Shown here one piece after another: positions 35,935 through 44,637 of a stretch of DNA of 64,000 nt; positions within the stretch are counted from its first letter, which is position 1, and each line of letters opens with the position of its first letter. The translations under genes and the position numbers were made by a program. Location of the stretch: contig NZ_JACCHQ010000010.1 in assembly GCF_016031655.1 (NCBI RefSeq), positions 147,669 through 211,668 of the forward strand, written 5' to 3'. This DNA is from Bradyrhizobium glycinis (GTDB taxonomy: Bacteria > Pseudomonadota > Alphaproteobacteria > Rhizobiales > Xanthobacteraceae). Under the pieces are notes generated by a model. The model was given only the letters and a program-made list of their open reading frames with translations, did not search any database and had not been told where the DNA came from.

Positions 35935-37464
35935 TCAGTGCCCTGCCATATGCCGGCCGACCACGGTGAGGTCGGCCTCGCTGGTCCGTGCTTCATACAC
36001 GAATTCGCCGTGGAACATCACCACCAGCCTATCCGACAATTCGAGCAGTTCGTCGAGGTCCTCGCTGACGAGCAGGACTGCGGCGCCGCGGTTGCGCGCG
36101 GCCATGATCTCGGCGTGGATCTGCGCCACCGCCGCAAAATCGAGGCCGAAGCAGGGGTTAGCGGCGATCAGCACCTCGACGTCGCCGCCGAGCTCGCGGG
36201 CCAACACAGCGCGCTGCACGTTGCCGCCCGACAGTGCCGAGATCGGCGTGTCCGGCGTGCGGGTCTTGATCTTGTACCGCGCGATCCTCGTCCTCGCGTC
36301 GTCGCGAAAAGCGCGTGGATTGAGCCACCAGCCACGAGCGAAGGGCGCGCGGTCGAAATCACGGAAGGCGATGTTGTCGGCGACGCTCATGCCGCCGACG
36401 CAGGCGTTCTTCAATGGCTCCTCGGGCAAGAGAGACATCTTGTGGCGCCGCATCTCCTCACGGCTGGCGCGGTAGGGATCGCCGGCGACACGGATCTCGC
36501 CGCTTTCGGCCTCGCGCTGGCCGGCCAGCACCTCGACCAGCTGGCGCTGGCCGTTACCGGAGACACCGGCGATGCCGACGATCTCGCCGGCACGGACGGT
36601 GAGCGAAACATCATGCACGGCGACCGCGCCGGTATCGTCGAGCGCGCGGAGCTTTTGCAGCTCGAGCCTGGCTTGGCCAGGCTTGCCAGTGCGCGGCGGC
36701 TGCACCGTCAACTCCTCGGCACCGATCATGGTGCGGGCCATCGCGTCCGGCGTCAGCTCGGAAACCTTGCCGGCACCGGCGAGCTTGCCGCGGCGCAGGA
36801 TCGTGACGTCATCGGCAAACGCCATGACCTCGCGAAACTTGTGCGTGATCATCAGGATCGTCAGCTCGCCCCTGACCACCATCTCGCGGAGCATGCCGAG
36901 CACCTCGTCGGCTTCCGCCGGCGTCAGCACCGAGGTCGGCTCGTCCAGGATCAGGAAGCGGCGCTTCAGGTAGAGCTGCTTGAGGATCTCGCACTTCTGC
37001 CGTTCGCCGGCAGAAATGTCCGAAACTTTCGCGCCGAGCGGCACCCTGAATGGCATGCGGCCCAAGAACGCCTCGAGTTCCTTCATCTCCTTCGGCCAGT
37101 TCACCACGGCCGGCACGTCGTCGCGCGCCAGCACGAGGTTTTCGGCAACTGTCATCGCCGGCACCAGCGTAAAATGCTGGTAGACCATGCCGAGGCCGAG
37201 CGCGTGGGCGTTCTTCGGGTTGGCGATCGCCTGCTCGCGGCCGCCGACGATGATGTCGCCTTCGGTCGCGTGGTAGTATCCCATAATGCATTTGACCAGG
37301 GTGGACTTACCGGCGCCGTTCTCGCCGAGCAGGGCGTGGAACGAGCCCGGCCGCACCTTCAGCTCGACATTGTCCAACGCCAGGAAATCGCCGAAGCGCA
37401 TGGTCATGGCGACGGCGTCGACGCCGAAGGCGCCAGAGGGCGGCGGTGTTTCGCCGATGATCAC
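35935..37464 (-). CDS. nucleoside ABC-importer ATPase with two ATP-binding domains (system 2)
   Basis: 509 residues. First domain: Walker A LLGENGAGKSTL, signature ISAGERQK and Walker B FLILDEPTSVLTP. Second domain: degenerate Walker A (GVSGNGQRQ), signature LSGGNVQRA and VLIAANPCFGLD. It is a paralogue of the system-1 ATPase with the same layout. The start overlaps the stop of the biuret-hydrolase-like gene (ATGA), and the deaminase follows, so the operon mixes transport and catabolic genes. Confidence 0.92.
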   Translation of the reverse strand: MIIGETPPPSGAFGVDAVAMTMRFGDFLALDNVELKVRPGSFHALLGENGAGKSTLVKCIMGYYHATEGDIIVGGREQAIANPKNAHALGLGMVYQHFTLVPAMTVAENLVLARDDVPAVVNWPKEMKELEAFLGRMPFRVPLGAKVSDISAGERQKCEILKQLYLKRRFLILDEPTSVLTPAEADEVLGMLREMVVRGELTILMITHKFREVMAFADDVTILRRGKLAGAGKVSELTPDAMARTMIGAEELTVQPPRTGKPGQARLELQKLRALDDTGAVAVHDVSLTVRAGEIVGIAGVSGNGQRQLVEVLAGQREAESGEIRVAGDPYRASREEMRRHKMSLLPEEPLKNACVGGMSVADNIAFRDFDRAPFARGWWLNPRAFRDDARTRIARYKIKTRTPDTPISALSGGNVQRAVLARELGGDVEVLIAANPCFGLDFAAVAQIHAEIMAARNRGAAVLLVSEDLDELLELSDRLVVMFHGEFVYEARTSEADLTVVGRHMAGH

Positions 37465-38150
37465 GAAATCGCTCCGATGAAGGCATCAGAGGTCGAGACT
37501 GCGCCGAATACGCCGCCCTGCATCTTGATCATCTTCAGCGCATGGTCGTGGTTGCTTTTGTCGGTCGCGCCGCAACAATCGTGCAGCAGGATGCATTCGA
37601 AGCCGCGGTCGTTGGCCTCGCGCATCGTGGTGTGGACGCAGACGTCGGTCGTGATCCCTGTCAGCACGATGTTCTCGATGCCGCGCACGCGCAGGATCAG
37701 CTCCAGGTCGGTCGCGCAGAACGAGCCCTTGCCGGGCTTGTCGATGATCGGCTCGCCCGGCAGCGGCGCCAATTCGGGAATGATGTCCCAGCCGGGCTCT
37801 CCGCGCACCAGGATGCGGCCGCACGGACCGGGATCGCCGATACCGGCGCCGATCTGGCGCGAGCGCCAGCGCTTGTTGGCGGGCAGGTCGGAGAGATCGG
37901 GGCGGTGGCCCTCGCGGGTATGGATGATATGGAAGCCTTGCTTGCGCATCGCTGCGAGCAGCCGCTTGATCGGCTCGATCGGCGCCCGCGTCAGCGAGAG
38001 GTCATAGCCCATCTTGTCGACATAGCCGCCGACGCCGCAGAAATCGGTCTGCATGTCGATGATGATCAGTGCCGTATTCTCGGGGCGGAGATCACCATTG
38101 TAGGGCCAGGCATAGGGCTCGGATTTGATGTAGCGCTCGGGCTCGGGCAT
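37461..38150 (-). CDS. cysteine hydrolase of the isochorismatase superfamily, biuret-hydrolase-like
   Basis: 229 residues from the ATG at 38150. The catalytic triad is visible: Asp in LIIIDMQTDFCG, Lys in DKPGKGSFCATDLE, and Cys in GITTDVCVHTTMREA. The N-terminal AWPYNGDLRPENTALI and the run HRPDLSDLPANKRWR are close to rhizobial biuret hydrolase (BiuH) as I remember it; related activities are triuret, ureidoacrylate and carbamoyl-amide hydrolysis. Its location inside importer operon 2, between permease and ATPase genes, is odd and suggests that the transported compound is a ureide or biuret-like product of purine breakdown. Confidence 0.78.
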   Translation of the reverse strand: MPEPERYIKSEPYAWPYNGDLRPENTALIIIDMQTDFCGVGGYVDKMGYDLSLTRAPIEPIKRLLAAMRKQGFHIIHTREGHRPDLSDLPANKRWRSRQIGAGIGDPGPCGRILVRGEPGWDIIPELAPLPGEPIIDKPGKGSFCATDLELILRVRGIENIVLTGITTDVCVHTTMREANDRGFECILLHDCCGATDKSNHDHALKMIKMQGGVFGAVSTSDAFIGAIS

Positions 38151-38167
38151 GGACGACCTCGTGCGTG

Positions 38168-39094
38168 TTACCGTGTGATCGAGAGTTCGGCGGGCGCGCC
38201 GGTCAGCGTCCGCTTCGGCGAGCAGGTGATGATCATGATCGCCAGCGTCAGGATGTAGGGCGCAGCGTTGAAGAGGTGATAGCCGGAGGTGATGCCGACT
38301 GATTGCAGCGCCGGACCCAGTGCCGCCGCGCCGCCGAAGGCGAGCGAGGCCCACAGGCAGAGCAGGGGATCCCAGCGCGCGAAGATCACGAGCGCCACTG
38401 CGGTGATGCCCTGGCCCGAGGAAAGGCCCTCGTTCCAGCTTCCGGGATAGAACAGCGACAGGAACGAGCCGCCGATGCCGGCGAGGAAACCGCCGGCCAT
38501 GGTGGCGCGCAGGCGGATCAGCAGCACGGAATGGCCCATCGCGCGTGCGGCATCCGAGCTCTCGCCGGCGGTGCGGATGAGAAGGCCCCAGCGGGTGGTG
38601 CGGAATGCCCAATACAGGATTGGCGCCAGCACCACGCCAATCAGGAACAGCACGTTGATGCGCAGCGCTGCCCGGACTTGCGGGATGTCGCTCCACCAGC
38701 CGAAGTCGATGGCGGGCAGCCGCGGCGCTGTCGGCTCGATCAAGGGCTTGCCGAGATAGAACGCAAGGCCGGTGCCGAACAGCATCAAGGCGATGCCGAC
38801 GGCAACGTCGTTGACACGCGGCAGCGAGCAGATGCCGGCATGCAGCGCACCCAGCAGCGCGCCGGTGATGCCGGCGGCAAGTACGCCGAGCCACGGAGAG
38901 CCGGTGAGATAGGAGATGCCATAGGCGCTCATCGCGCCCACCACCAGCGTGCCTTCGAGGCCGAGATTGATACGGCCCGCACGCTCGGTGATGCATTCGC
39001 CCAGGCTCACGAACAGGAATGGGGTGGAGACGCGAATGGCGCCGCCGAGGACGGCGAGCGGGACGGTCCAGAGGCCGATCGATCCGTCTGCCAT
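38168..39094 (-). CDS. nucleoside ABC-importer permease, second subunit (system 2)
   Basis: 308 residues, 8-9 hydrophobic helices. BPD_transp_2 features: ERAGRINLGLEGTLVVGAMSA near the start, VNDVAVGIALMLFGTGLAF, and SSGQGITAVALVIFARWDP. It begins one base after the stop of the longer permease gene and is followed after 17 bases by the cysteine hydrolase. It is the short permease of system 2, paralogous to 30136-31053. Confidence 0.9.
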   Translation of the reverse strand: MADGSIGLWTVPLAVLGGAIRVSTPFLFVSLGECITERAGRINLGLEGTLVVGAMSAYGISYLTGSPWLGVLAAGITGALLGALHAGICSLPRVNDVAVGIALMLFGTGLAFYLGKPLIEPTAPRLPAIDFGWWSDIPQVRAALRINVLFLIGVVLAPILYWAFRTTRWGLLIRTAGESSDAARAMGHSVLLIRLRATMAGGFLAGIGGSFLSLFYPGSWNEGLSSGQGITAVALVIFARWDPLLCLWASLAFGGAAALGPALQSVGITSGYHLFNAAPYILTLAIMIITCSPKRTLTGAPAELSITR

Positions 39095-39095
39095 C

Positions 39096-40208
39096 TCAGG
39101 ATTTTCCCTTCAGGAATCCGATGCGGCCGTAGAGCGCATCGCTGGCGAGTACGAAAACGAAGATGATGCCCTGCAGCACCAGCACGGACGCATCGGGCAG
39201 CCCCAAGCGACGTTGCAGCAGGCCGCCGCTGGCGCTGATGCCGCCGAGCAGGATCGCGACCGGGATGATGGCGAGCGGATTTTGCCGCGCCAGAAAGGCG
39301 ACGAGGATGCCGGTGAAGCCGTAACCGGCGGCGAGATTGGCGTTGGTGCGTCCCTGCACGGCGGCGACCTCGACCATGCCGGCGAGGCCAGCCGCGCCGC
39401 CGGCAAGGAAGCAGACGGTCAGGATCAGCTTGTCGACGCCGAGACCGACGATCTTCGCAGCGCGGATGTTGCCGCCGGCCACGCGCGCGGCGAAGCCGAA
39501 CACGGTGTGATAGATCAGGATGTAAGAGGCGATCGCGGCGATCAGGCCGAACGCGAGGCCCCAATGCACGTCGGTGCCGGGAATGGAGCCGATCATGTTG
39601 GCGGCGCCGATCTCGCGGGTGGACGGCTTGTTGAGGCTGGCGGGATCGCGCATCAGCCCTTCGACGAGATGGTTGAGGATCGCGAGGGCGATGTAGACCA
39701 GCAGCAGGCTCGAGATGGTCTCGTTGACGCCGCGATATTGCCGCAAGCCGCCTGAGAGCATGATCCACAGTCCGCCGCCGATCGCGCCGGCGCAGACCAT
39801 GGCGATCTGGACGACGAGCGGCGGCAAGCCCTGAAGCGCAAGTGCGGCGCTTGTCGCCGACAATGCGCCGATCAGCAGCGCGCCTTCGCCACCGATGATG
39901 ACCATGCCGAGTTGCGCCGGCAGCGCGGTACAGAGTGCGGTGAGGATCAGGGGCGCTGCACGCGTCAACGTGTTCTGCCAGGAGAACCAGGTGCCGAACG
40001 CGCCGTAATACATGTAGAAATAGAGATCGAGCGGGTTCTTGCCGAACATCGCGACGAAGATGCCGAACACCGCGAGCGCGCCGACCAGCGCCGCGCCCGG
40101 GATCAGTACATATTCGATCGTGCCGCCGTGACGCTGGAGGAAACCGGGATCGGCGGCCGGGGCAACTGTCCCGACCGCGTCCGTGGAATCCGCCGCTTCC
40201 GTCGTCAC
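39096..40208 (-). CDS. nucleoside ABC-importer permease, first subunit (system 2)
   Basis: 370 residues. About 30 polar residues come first, then roughly 9 hydrophobic segments. Motifs: ALPAQLGMVIIGGEGALLIGA (family core, with GGEG where system 1 has GAEG) and AAGYGFTGILVAFLARQNP. It overlaps the receptor gene by ATGA, so receptor and channel are co-translated. Partner of the 308-residue permease. Confidence 0.9.
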   Translation of the reverse strand: MTTEAADSTDAVGTVAPAADPGFLQRHGGTIEYVLIPGAALVGALAVFGIFVAMFGKNPLDLYFYMYYGAFGTWFSWQNTLTRAAPLILTALCTALPAQLGMVIIGGEGALLIGALSATSAALALQGLPPLVVQIAMVCAGAIGGGLWIMLSGGLRQYRGVNETISSLLLVYIALAILNHLVEGLMRDPASLNKPSTREIGAANMIGSIPGTDVHWGLAFGLIAAIASYILIYHTVFGFAARVAGGNIRAAKIVGLGVDKLILTVCFLAGGAAGLAGMVEVAAVQGRTNANLAAGYGFTGILVAFLARQNPLAIIPVAILLGGISASGGLLQRRLGLPDASVLVLQGIIFVFVLASDALYGRIGFLKGKS

Positions 40209-41317
40209 GAAGTGGCTCCGAGCACGCCCTCGACGAGGTAGTCCATCTTCTCCAGTTCAGGATCTTTCTGGCCGCGATCGGTACCGGCAGGGATCACGGT
40301 CTTGCCCTTGTTGTCGACCAGCCCACCCTTGAAGATGGCGAAGCCTTCTGCCGACAGGAATTTTGCCTTGGCCTCGTCGGCCGCCTTGCGCGCTTCGGCC
40401 GAGACCGCTTCGCCATAGGGCGAGGTCTTGACGATGTCTTCCTTCAGGCCGCCGCGGTAGAAATTCGGGATGCCCTCGCCAGAGGCGATCATCTTGACGA
40501 ACTTCGGATAGAGCGCTTCCCAGTTCCATTCCGCGCCGGTGAGATAGGCCTTGGGTGCCAGCGCCGACTGGTTGGTGTGATAGCCGCAGACGAAGGCGCC
40601 GCGCCGCGCGGCATTCTCGACCATGGTCTTGGGCCCATCGACGTGGCAGGTGAGCACATCTACGCCCTGATCGATCAGGCTGTTGGTGGCTTCAGCCTCC
40701 TTGACCGGCATCGACCAGTCGCCGGTGAAGATCACCTGCGTGGTGGCCTTTGAATTCACGGACTTGGCGCCAAGCGTGAAGGCGTTGATGTTGCGCAGCA
40801 CTTGGGGGATCGGCTTGGCCGCGACAAAGCCGAGCTTGCTGCTCTTCGACGTCAGGCCGGCGACGATGCCGGAGACGTATTGAGCCTCGTCGATATAGCC
40901 GAAGTAGCTGCCGGCGTTCTTGGGGTCCTTCTCGCTCCAGAGGCCGCCGCAATGCTCGAAGCGGAGCTTCGGGTACTTGTTGGCCATCTTGATCATGTGC
41001 GGATTGTAGTAACCGAAGGAGGTCGGGAAGAGCAGGGTGGCGCCGTCGAGATTGATCATGGACTCGATCGTCTTCTCGACCGCGTCGGTCTCCGGCACCT
41101 TCTCCTCCTCGACCACCTTGAGGCCGGGAATCTTCTTCAGCGCCGCCGCGCCCTGCGCGTGCGCCTGATTGTAGCCGTAGTCGTCGCGCGAGCCGACATA
41201 GATGAAGCCGATGGTGGTCTCGGCCGCGAAGGCCGGGCGGAGGCCCGCTGCCGCACCGAGGGTGAGGGCCGCGCCGCCCTGCAACACATGACGTCGTGAA
41301 ATCCTGCCAGAATCCAT
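40205..41317 (-). CDS. BMP-family ABC-importer receptor with TAT leader (system 2)
   Basis: 370 residues. The leader has a twin-arginine motif (SGRISRRHVLQGG) and an alanine cleavage region (RPAFAAE), so it is exported folded, unlike the Sec-type receptor of system 1. Mature part: IGFIYVGSRDDYGYNQAHAQG, TSFGYYNPH and CHVDGPKTMVENAARRG, all BMP/PnrA-like. First gene of operon 2 (receptor, two permeases, cysteine hydrolase, ATPase, deaminase). In the DDYGYN ligand region system 1 has GDLGWT, so the two systems may prefer different ligands. Confidence 0.9.
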   Translation of the reverse strand: MDSGRISRRHVLQGGAALTLGAAAGLRPAFAAETTIGFIYVGSRDDYGYNQAHAQGAAALKKIPGLKVVEEEKVPETDAVEKTIESMINLDGATLLFPTSFGYYNPHMIKMANKYPKLRFEHCGGLWSEKDPKNAGSYFGYIDEAQYVSGIVAGLTSKSSKLGFVAAKPIPQVLRNINAFTLGAKSVNSKATTQVIFTGDWSMPVKEAEATNSLIDQGVDVLTCHVDGPKTMVENAARRGAFVCGYHTNQSALAPKAYLTGAEWNWEALYPKFVKMIASGEGIPNFYRGGLKEDIVKTSPYGEAVSAEARKAADEAKAKFLSAEGFAIFKGGLVDNKGKTVIPAGTDRGQKDPELEKMDYLVEGVLGATS

Positions 41318-41684
41318 TGCTCGCTCCCCTTGGCGGATGCCCCGCCTTGATCTCGTAGCCGCGCCGGTTTGGCGGAGCCGGGATCAGATGTCGCAAGCTT
41401 CGTGCCAGAGATTATGAAGAGTGCAGTTCGTTATAAGTGGTTGAAAGAAATGTGAGATAAGGAGTGGGCTGAACTTGGTGAGGAAAGTGACAGACTAATC
41501 TTTAGGCAATCTCAAAGTATTGTATGCAGTGGACTTGAGCAGCCCGAACCTGCGTGGTCATGTGCATGACCCGCGTCGGACGGTCGGCCGGCGAGGCGCA
41601 TTCATGCTAACCACGCGCTGACTGGGACGGCGCCGGAGGATGTTCGCTGGCACCGAACTTGTATCGATTGTCGTCAGGACCGCC
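41318..41684. other. divergent promoter region of importer 2 and allantoate amidohydrolase
   Basis: About 365 bases, AT-richer than its neighbours around 41410-41530, as expected for promoters. It contains the perfect palindrome at 41556-41571 listed separately. No coding frame of note. Confidence 0.5.
41556..41571. promoter_or_regulatory. operator-like palindrome GGTCATG-TG-CATGACC
   Basis: A perfect 7-bp inverted repeat with a 2-base centre, lying 114 bases before the allantoate amidohydrolase start and about 240 before the importer-2 receptor start. Its GGTCAT/ATGACC arms are like operators of GntR/FadR-type regulators. No matching regulator gene is in the window. Confidence 0.5.
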
Positions 41685-42971
41685 GTGTCCGCAGAAGATG
41701 GAAAGCTCGCCGAGATGGGCGCTGGTACCGTTCACGATGCATCGCTCGGCAATGAGATCGTTCGCCGGATCAACGAGCTCGGCGCGATCTCGGAAGAGCC
41801 TGAAAAACTCACCCGCATCTTCCTCAGCAAGGAGCTGCGCCAGGCCGCGGACCTCATCATGGGGTGGATGCGCGAGGCCGGCATGAGCGCCCATCTCGAT
41901 GCCATCGGCAATGTCTGCGGCCGGTACGAAGGCGTCCGGCCGGGCATGCCCTGCCTGATGCTCGGCTCGCATTACGACACCGTGCGCGATGCCGGCAAAT
42001 GGGATGGACCGCTGGGGGTGATCACGGCGATCTCTTGCGTCGCTGATCTCAACCGCCGCGGCAAGCGCCTGCCGTTTGCGATCGAGGTGATCGGCTTTGC
42101 CGACGAGGAGGGGGTGCGGTTCGCTTCGACCTTGCTCGGCAGCCGTGCGGTGGCCGGCACCTTCGATGAGAGCGTGCTGAATACGCGCGACCGCGACGGC
42201 GTGTCGATGCGCGAGGCGCTCGTGCAGTTCGGCCTCGATCCCGACCATGTCGGTGCGGCCGCGCGCGCGCGGCGCGAGCTGCTTGCCTATCTCGAATTGC
42301 ACATCGAGCAGGGGCCGGTGCTGGAAGCGCAGAACCTGCCGGTGGGCGTCGTCACTGCCATTGCCGGGGCCACGCGCCTTGCGGCCCGGCTCACCGGTAT
42401 GGCCGGTCACGCCGGCACCGTGCCGATGGCGCTGCGCCGTGACGCGCTCGCCGGCGCGGCCGAATGCATCAATGCGATCGAGCAACTTTGCCGCACCGAC
42501 GAGGGCGGCCTCGTCGGCACCGTCGGCTACATCCAGGCGAGGCCCGGCGCGACCAACGTCATTCCGGGCGAAGTGTCGTTCACCATCGACATGCGCGCGC
42601 CGACCGATATGCACCGCAAGCGCGCGGTGGCTGACGTCGTCCGCCAGATCGAGGCGATCGCCAAGCGGCGGCAGCTGGCGCTTCAGCTCGACGTCACCCA
42701 TGAGAATCGCACCGCGCCCTGCGCAGCGTGGCTGAAGCAGCGGATCGCACAGGGGATCGAAGCCGAAGGCTTCTCCGCGTTCGAGCTGCCGAGCGGGGCA
42801 GGGCATGACGGCATGGCCATGATCGACATCGCCGATGTCGGCATGATCTTCGTCCGCTGCCGTGGCGGCATCAGCCATCACCCGGACGAGCACGTCGAGC
42901 TCACGGATGCCGACGCCGGCGCGCGGGTGCTGCTCAGGGTGATCGAGAATTTCAGGCCGCGTAAGGGTTAG
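41685..42971 (+). CDS. Zn-dependent M20-family amidohydrolase, allantoate amidohydrolase-like
   Basis: 428 residues from the GTG at 41685 (AGGA 7 bases upstream); an ATG at 41715 and a longer frame to 41640 are alternatives. It is of the HyuC/AllC family: metal ligands in LGSHYDTVRDAGKWDGPLG, EEGVRF (catalytic/metal glutamates), LELHIEQGPVLE, the dimerisation lid with MAGHAGTVPM, and GAGHDGMAM and HHPDEHV near the end. In this cluster, hydrolysis of allantoate to ureidoglycine, ammonia and CO2 is the expected role, directly after PuuE. N-carbamoyl-amino-acid hydrolases share all motifs, so assignment relies on context. Confidence 0.88.
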   Translation: MSAEDGKLAEMGAGTVHDASLGNEIVRRINELGAISEEPEKLTRIFLSKELRQAADLIMGWMREAGMSAHLDAIGNVCGRYEGVRPGMPCLMLGSHYDTVRDAGKWDGPLGVITAISCVADLNRRGKRLPFAIEVIGFADEEGVRFASTLLGSRAVAGTFDESVLNTRDRDGVSMREALVQFGLDPDHVGAAARARRELLAYLELHIEQGPVLEAQNLPVGVVTAIAGATRLAARLTGMAGHAGTVPMALRRDALAGAAECINAIEQLCRTDEGGLVGTVGYIQARPGATNVIPGEVSFTIDMRAPTDMHRKRAVADVVRQIEAIAKRRQLALQLDVTHENRTAPCAAWLKQRIAQGIEAEGFSAFELPSGAGHDGMAMIDIADVGMIFVRCRGGISHHPDEHVELTDADAGARVLLRVIENFRPRKG

Positions 42972-43078
42972 GCGAGCGTCACGAACCCGCAAGTCACCGG
43001 GTAGAGATACGAATCAGTCATGATTAAAATGGTGGCCATTATCGCGAGGGTCACGAGACAATCAGCCGATTGAAGGAC

Positions 43079-44452
43079 ATGAACAGCGACATCTCTTTTC
43101 CATCACATCGTGAGAACCGGTTTTATCAGGGGATGGCTGCGACCTTCCTCGCCAACGCCCTTCAGGCGGTCAATTTTCTTGGTGATCGATTCCTGAGACA
43201 ATCGCATCATTCGTCGTCGGCCATCGAGGATCTTTACCGGCATTCGATGGACAGCGCCTTTTCGGTGACCGAGGCCTTCCTCGTCACCGGCGCACCGCAC
43301 GCATCGGCCTATTACCCCCGCGACTTTGCCTGGTTCTATCCCGACGTTCTCGATCCTGAAACCATCATGGATGCGCAGGACGCGGTGCGGCGGGTCCGTC
43401 TGCTCGAAAGGAGCGTTCGCCTGTTGATGGAAGCGGTTCGCGCCGACGTCGTTACCACGACCATCGTTCCGGCCGGGCAGGGCCGGTATCTCGGCGTGAA
43501 CTATTTCTCGCGGCCCTCGGATACGCTGCTCGGTATTCTCGCCGGCCTCCATCAGATGATCTCTGCCGAGGAGAGAGCGTCGTCCTATCTGGCGATGTCA
43601 CAATGCGCGCATGCCGGCCGCTTGTTGCTGGCCGAATATGGCGGAGACCTGAAGCGCGCGATCCTGAAGCTTGCGAGCGAGCTGGAGTCATTCGACGCTT
43701 ACGGTACCAGATATTTGCTGTGCGATGCCAGCGGCCCGCGCTCCGCGGCGACGGATACCCGCGCCGAGCGCCGGCGTTTCGTCACCAACGCCTGCGTCTA
43801 CACGACCTTCGTATGGGGCGTGCAGCTCGGGATCGTCGACGAGAACGAGTTGAAGCGGCTGCTCGGACGCGACCTCGCGCAGTACAAGAGGGATTTGCTC
43901 CGCCTCTTCGGCAAGGACGGCTATATCAGGCATTCCCTGGACGGTCCGGCGAGCTCACCGGCATCGTCGGTCGCATTGGATTTCGTCAGCGTGCATCGCG
44001 GCTTCTGGGATATGAGCGAGGCGAGCGAGCGCGCGCTGTTCGCGGCGACGACGGATCTGATCATCGCCGAACCGCGGTTTCGCATCCCCAGCACGTTCCA
44101 CTTCCTGGTGTCGGCGGATAATCCGCGCAACAAGATCATCCACAAGATCGCGGCGCCAGCCTATCAGGGGCGCTCCTCCTGGCCGACGTTCAATGTCGAA
44201 TTTGCGGATCGTATGCTGGACTTTGATGAGGCCTCAGGGAGCGAGATCTACCGGGCCTGCGCGCAAGGAATCCTGAAGGACATTCGCACCGCGACCGAGG
44301 TTCACGGGGGCTATCAGGAGCTGATCTCGGAGCAGGGGCTGAAGTATCGTACGTGGGCCTATAAGGGCGCCGTGGCCCACTCGTGGTTTCCGCGCTTCCT
44401 GTCGGTCTGGAGGAGGGCGTATGGCACGCCACTCCTCAAGTGGAATGACTGA
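43079..44452 (+). CDS. unrecognised 457-residue protein, possible (alpha/alpha)-barrel
   Basis: About 457 residues from the ATG at 43079; a TTG at 43070 is also possible and no good ribosome site decides it. No signal peptide or membrane segment. Notable motifs: EAFLVTGAPHASAYYPRDFAWFYPDVLDP-like region (given here only in part), VNYFSRPSDTLLGILAGLHQ, and the C-terminal KYRTWAYKGAVAHSWFPRFL. The YPRDFAW motif with several helical aromatic segments recalls six-hairpin glycosidases, but that is a guess. Between allantoate amidohydrolase and formamidase genes; strand and coding bias support a real gene. Confidence 0.6.
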   Translation: MNSDISFPSHRENRFYQGMAATFLANALQAVNFLGDRFLRQSHHSSSAIEDLYRHSMDSAFSVTEAFLVTGAPHASAYYPRDFAWFYPDVLDPETIMDAQDAVRRVRLLERSVRLLMEAVRADVVTTTIVPAGQGRYLGVNYFSRPSDTLLGILAGLHQMISAEERASSYLAMSQCAHAGRLLLAEYGGDLKRAILKLASELESFDAYGTRYLLCDASGPRSAATDTRAERRRFVTNACVYTTFVWGVQLGIVDENELKRLLGRDLAQYKRDLLRLFGKDGYIRHSLDGPASSPASSVALDFVSVHRGFWDMSEASERALFAATTDLIIAEPRFRIPSTFHFLVSADNPRNKIIHKIAAPAYQGRSSWPTFNVEFADRMLDFDEASGSEIYRACAQGILKDIRTATEVHGGYQELISEQGLKYRTWAYKGAVAHSWFPRFLSVWRRAYGTPLLKWND

Positions 44453-44463
44453 TCCGCGAACCG

Positions 44464-44605
44464 CTATCCCGCCGTCACGTCGACCACCTCGCCGCCCTCC
44501 AGCACCTTGGCCGCCTTGGCGCGGTCGAGATCGCCTTCCCAGGCCGCGACCACGATGGTTGCGACGCAATTGCCGACGAGGTTGCCGAGCGCGCGGGCTC
44601 CGGTG
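44464..44605 (-). pseudogene. dctA: remnant of dctA (C4-dicarboxylate transporter C-terminus)
   Basis: Reading the minus strand to a TAG at 44466, the frame gives ARALGNLVGNCVATIVVAAW, followed by EGDLDRAKAAKVL. This is the C-terminal end of the DctA dicarboxylate/proton symporter, where EARALTNLIGN-VATIVVA-W is conserved; here the leading glutamate is glycine. Upstream of this the similarity stops at about 44605 and runs into the end of the formamidase gene. Only about 45 residues of about 440 remain, so this is a deletion or insertion scar. Confidence 0.65.
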
Positions 44606-44637
44606 CCAATTGTCGCGGTTTCGCCCGAGAAACTGGG

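Noticed and set aside
41318..41684. A purine riboswitch before the ureide genes
   Set aside because: No conserved three-way-junction sequence seen; only a DNA palindrome is supported.
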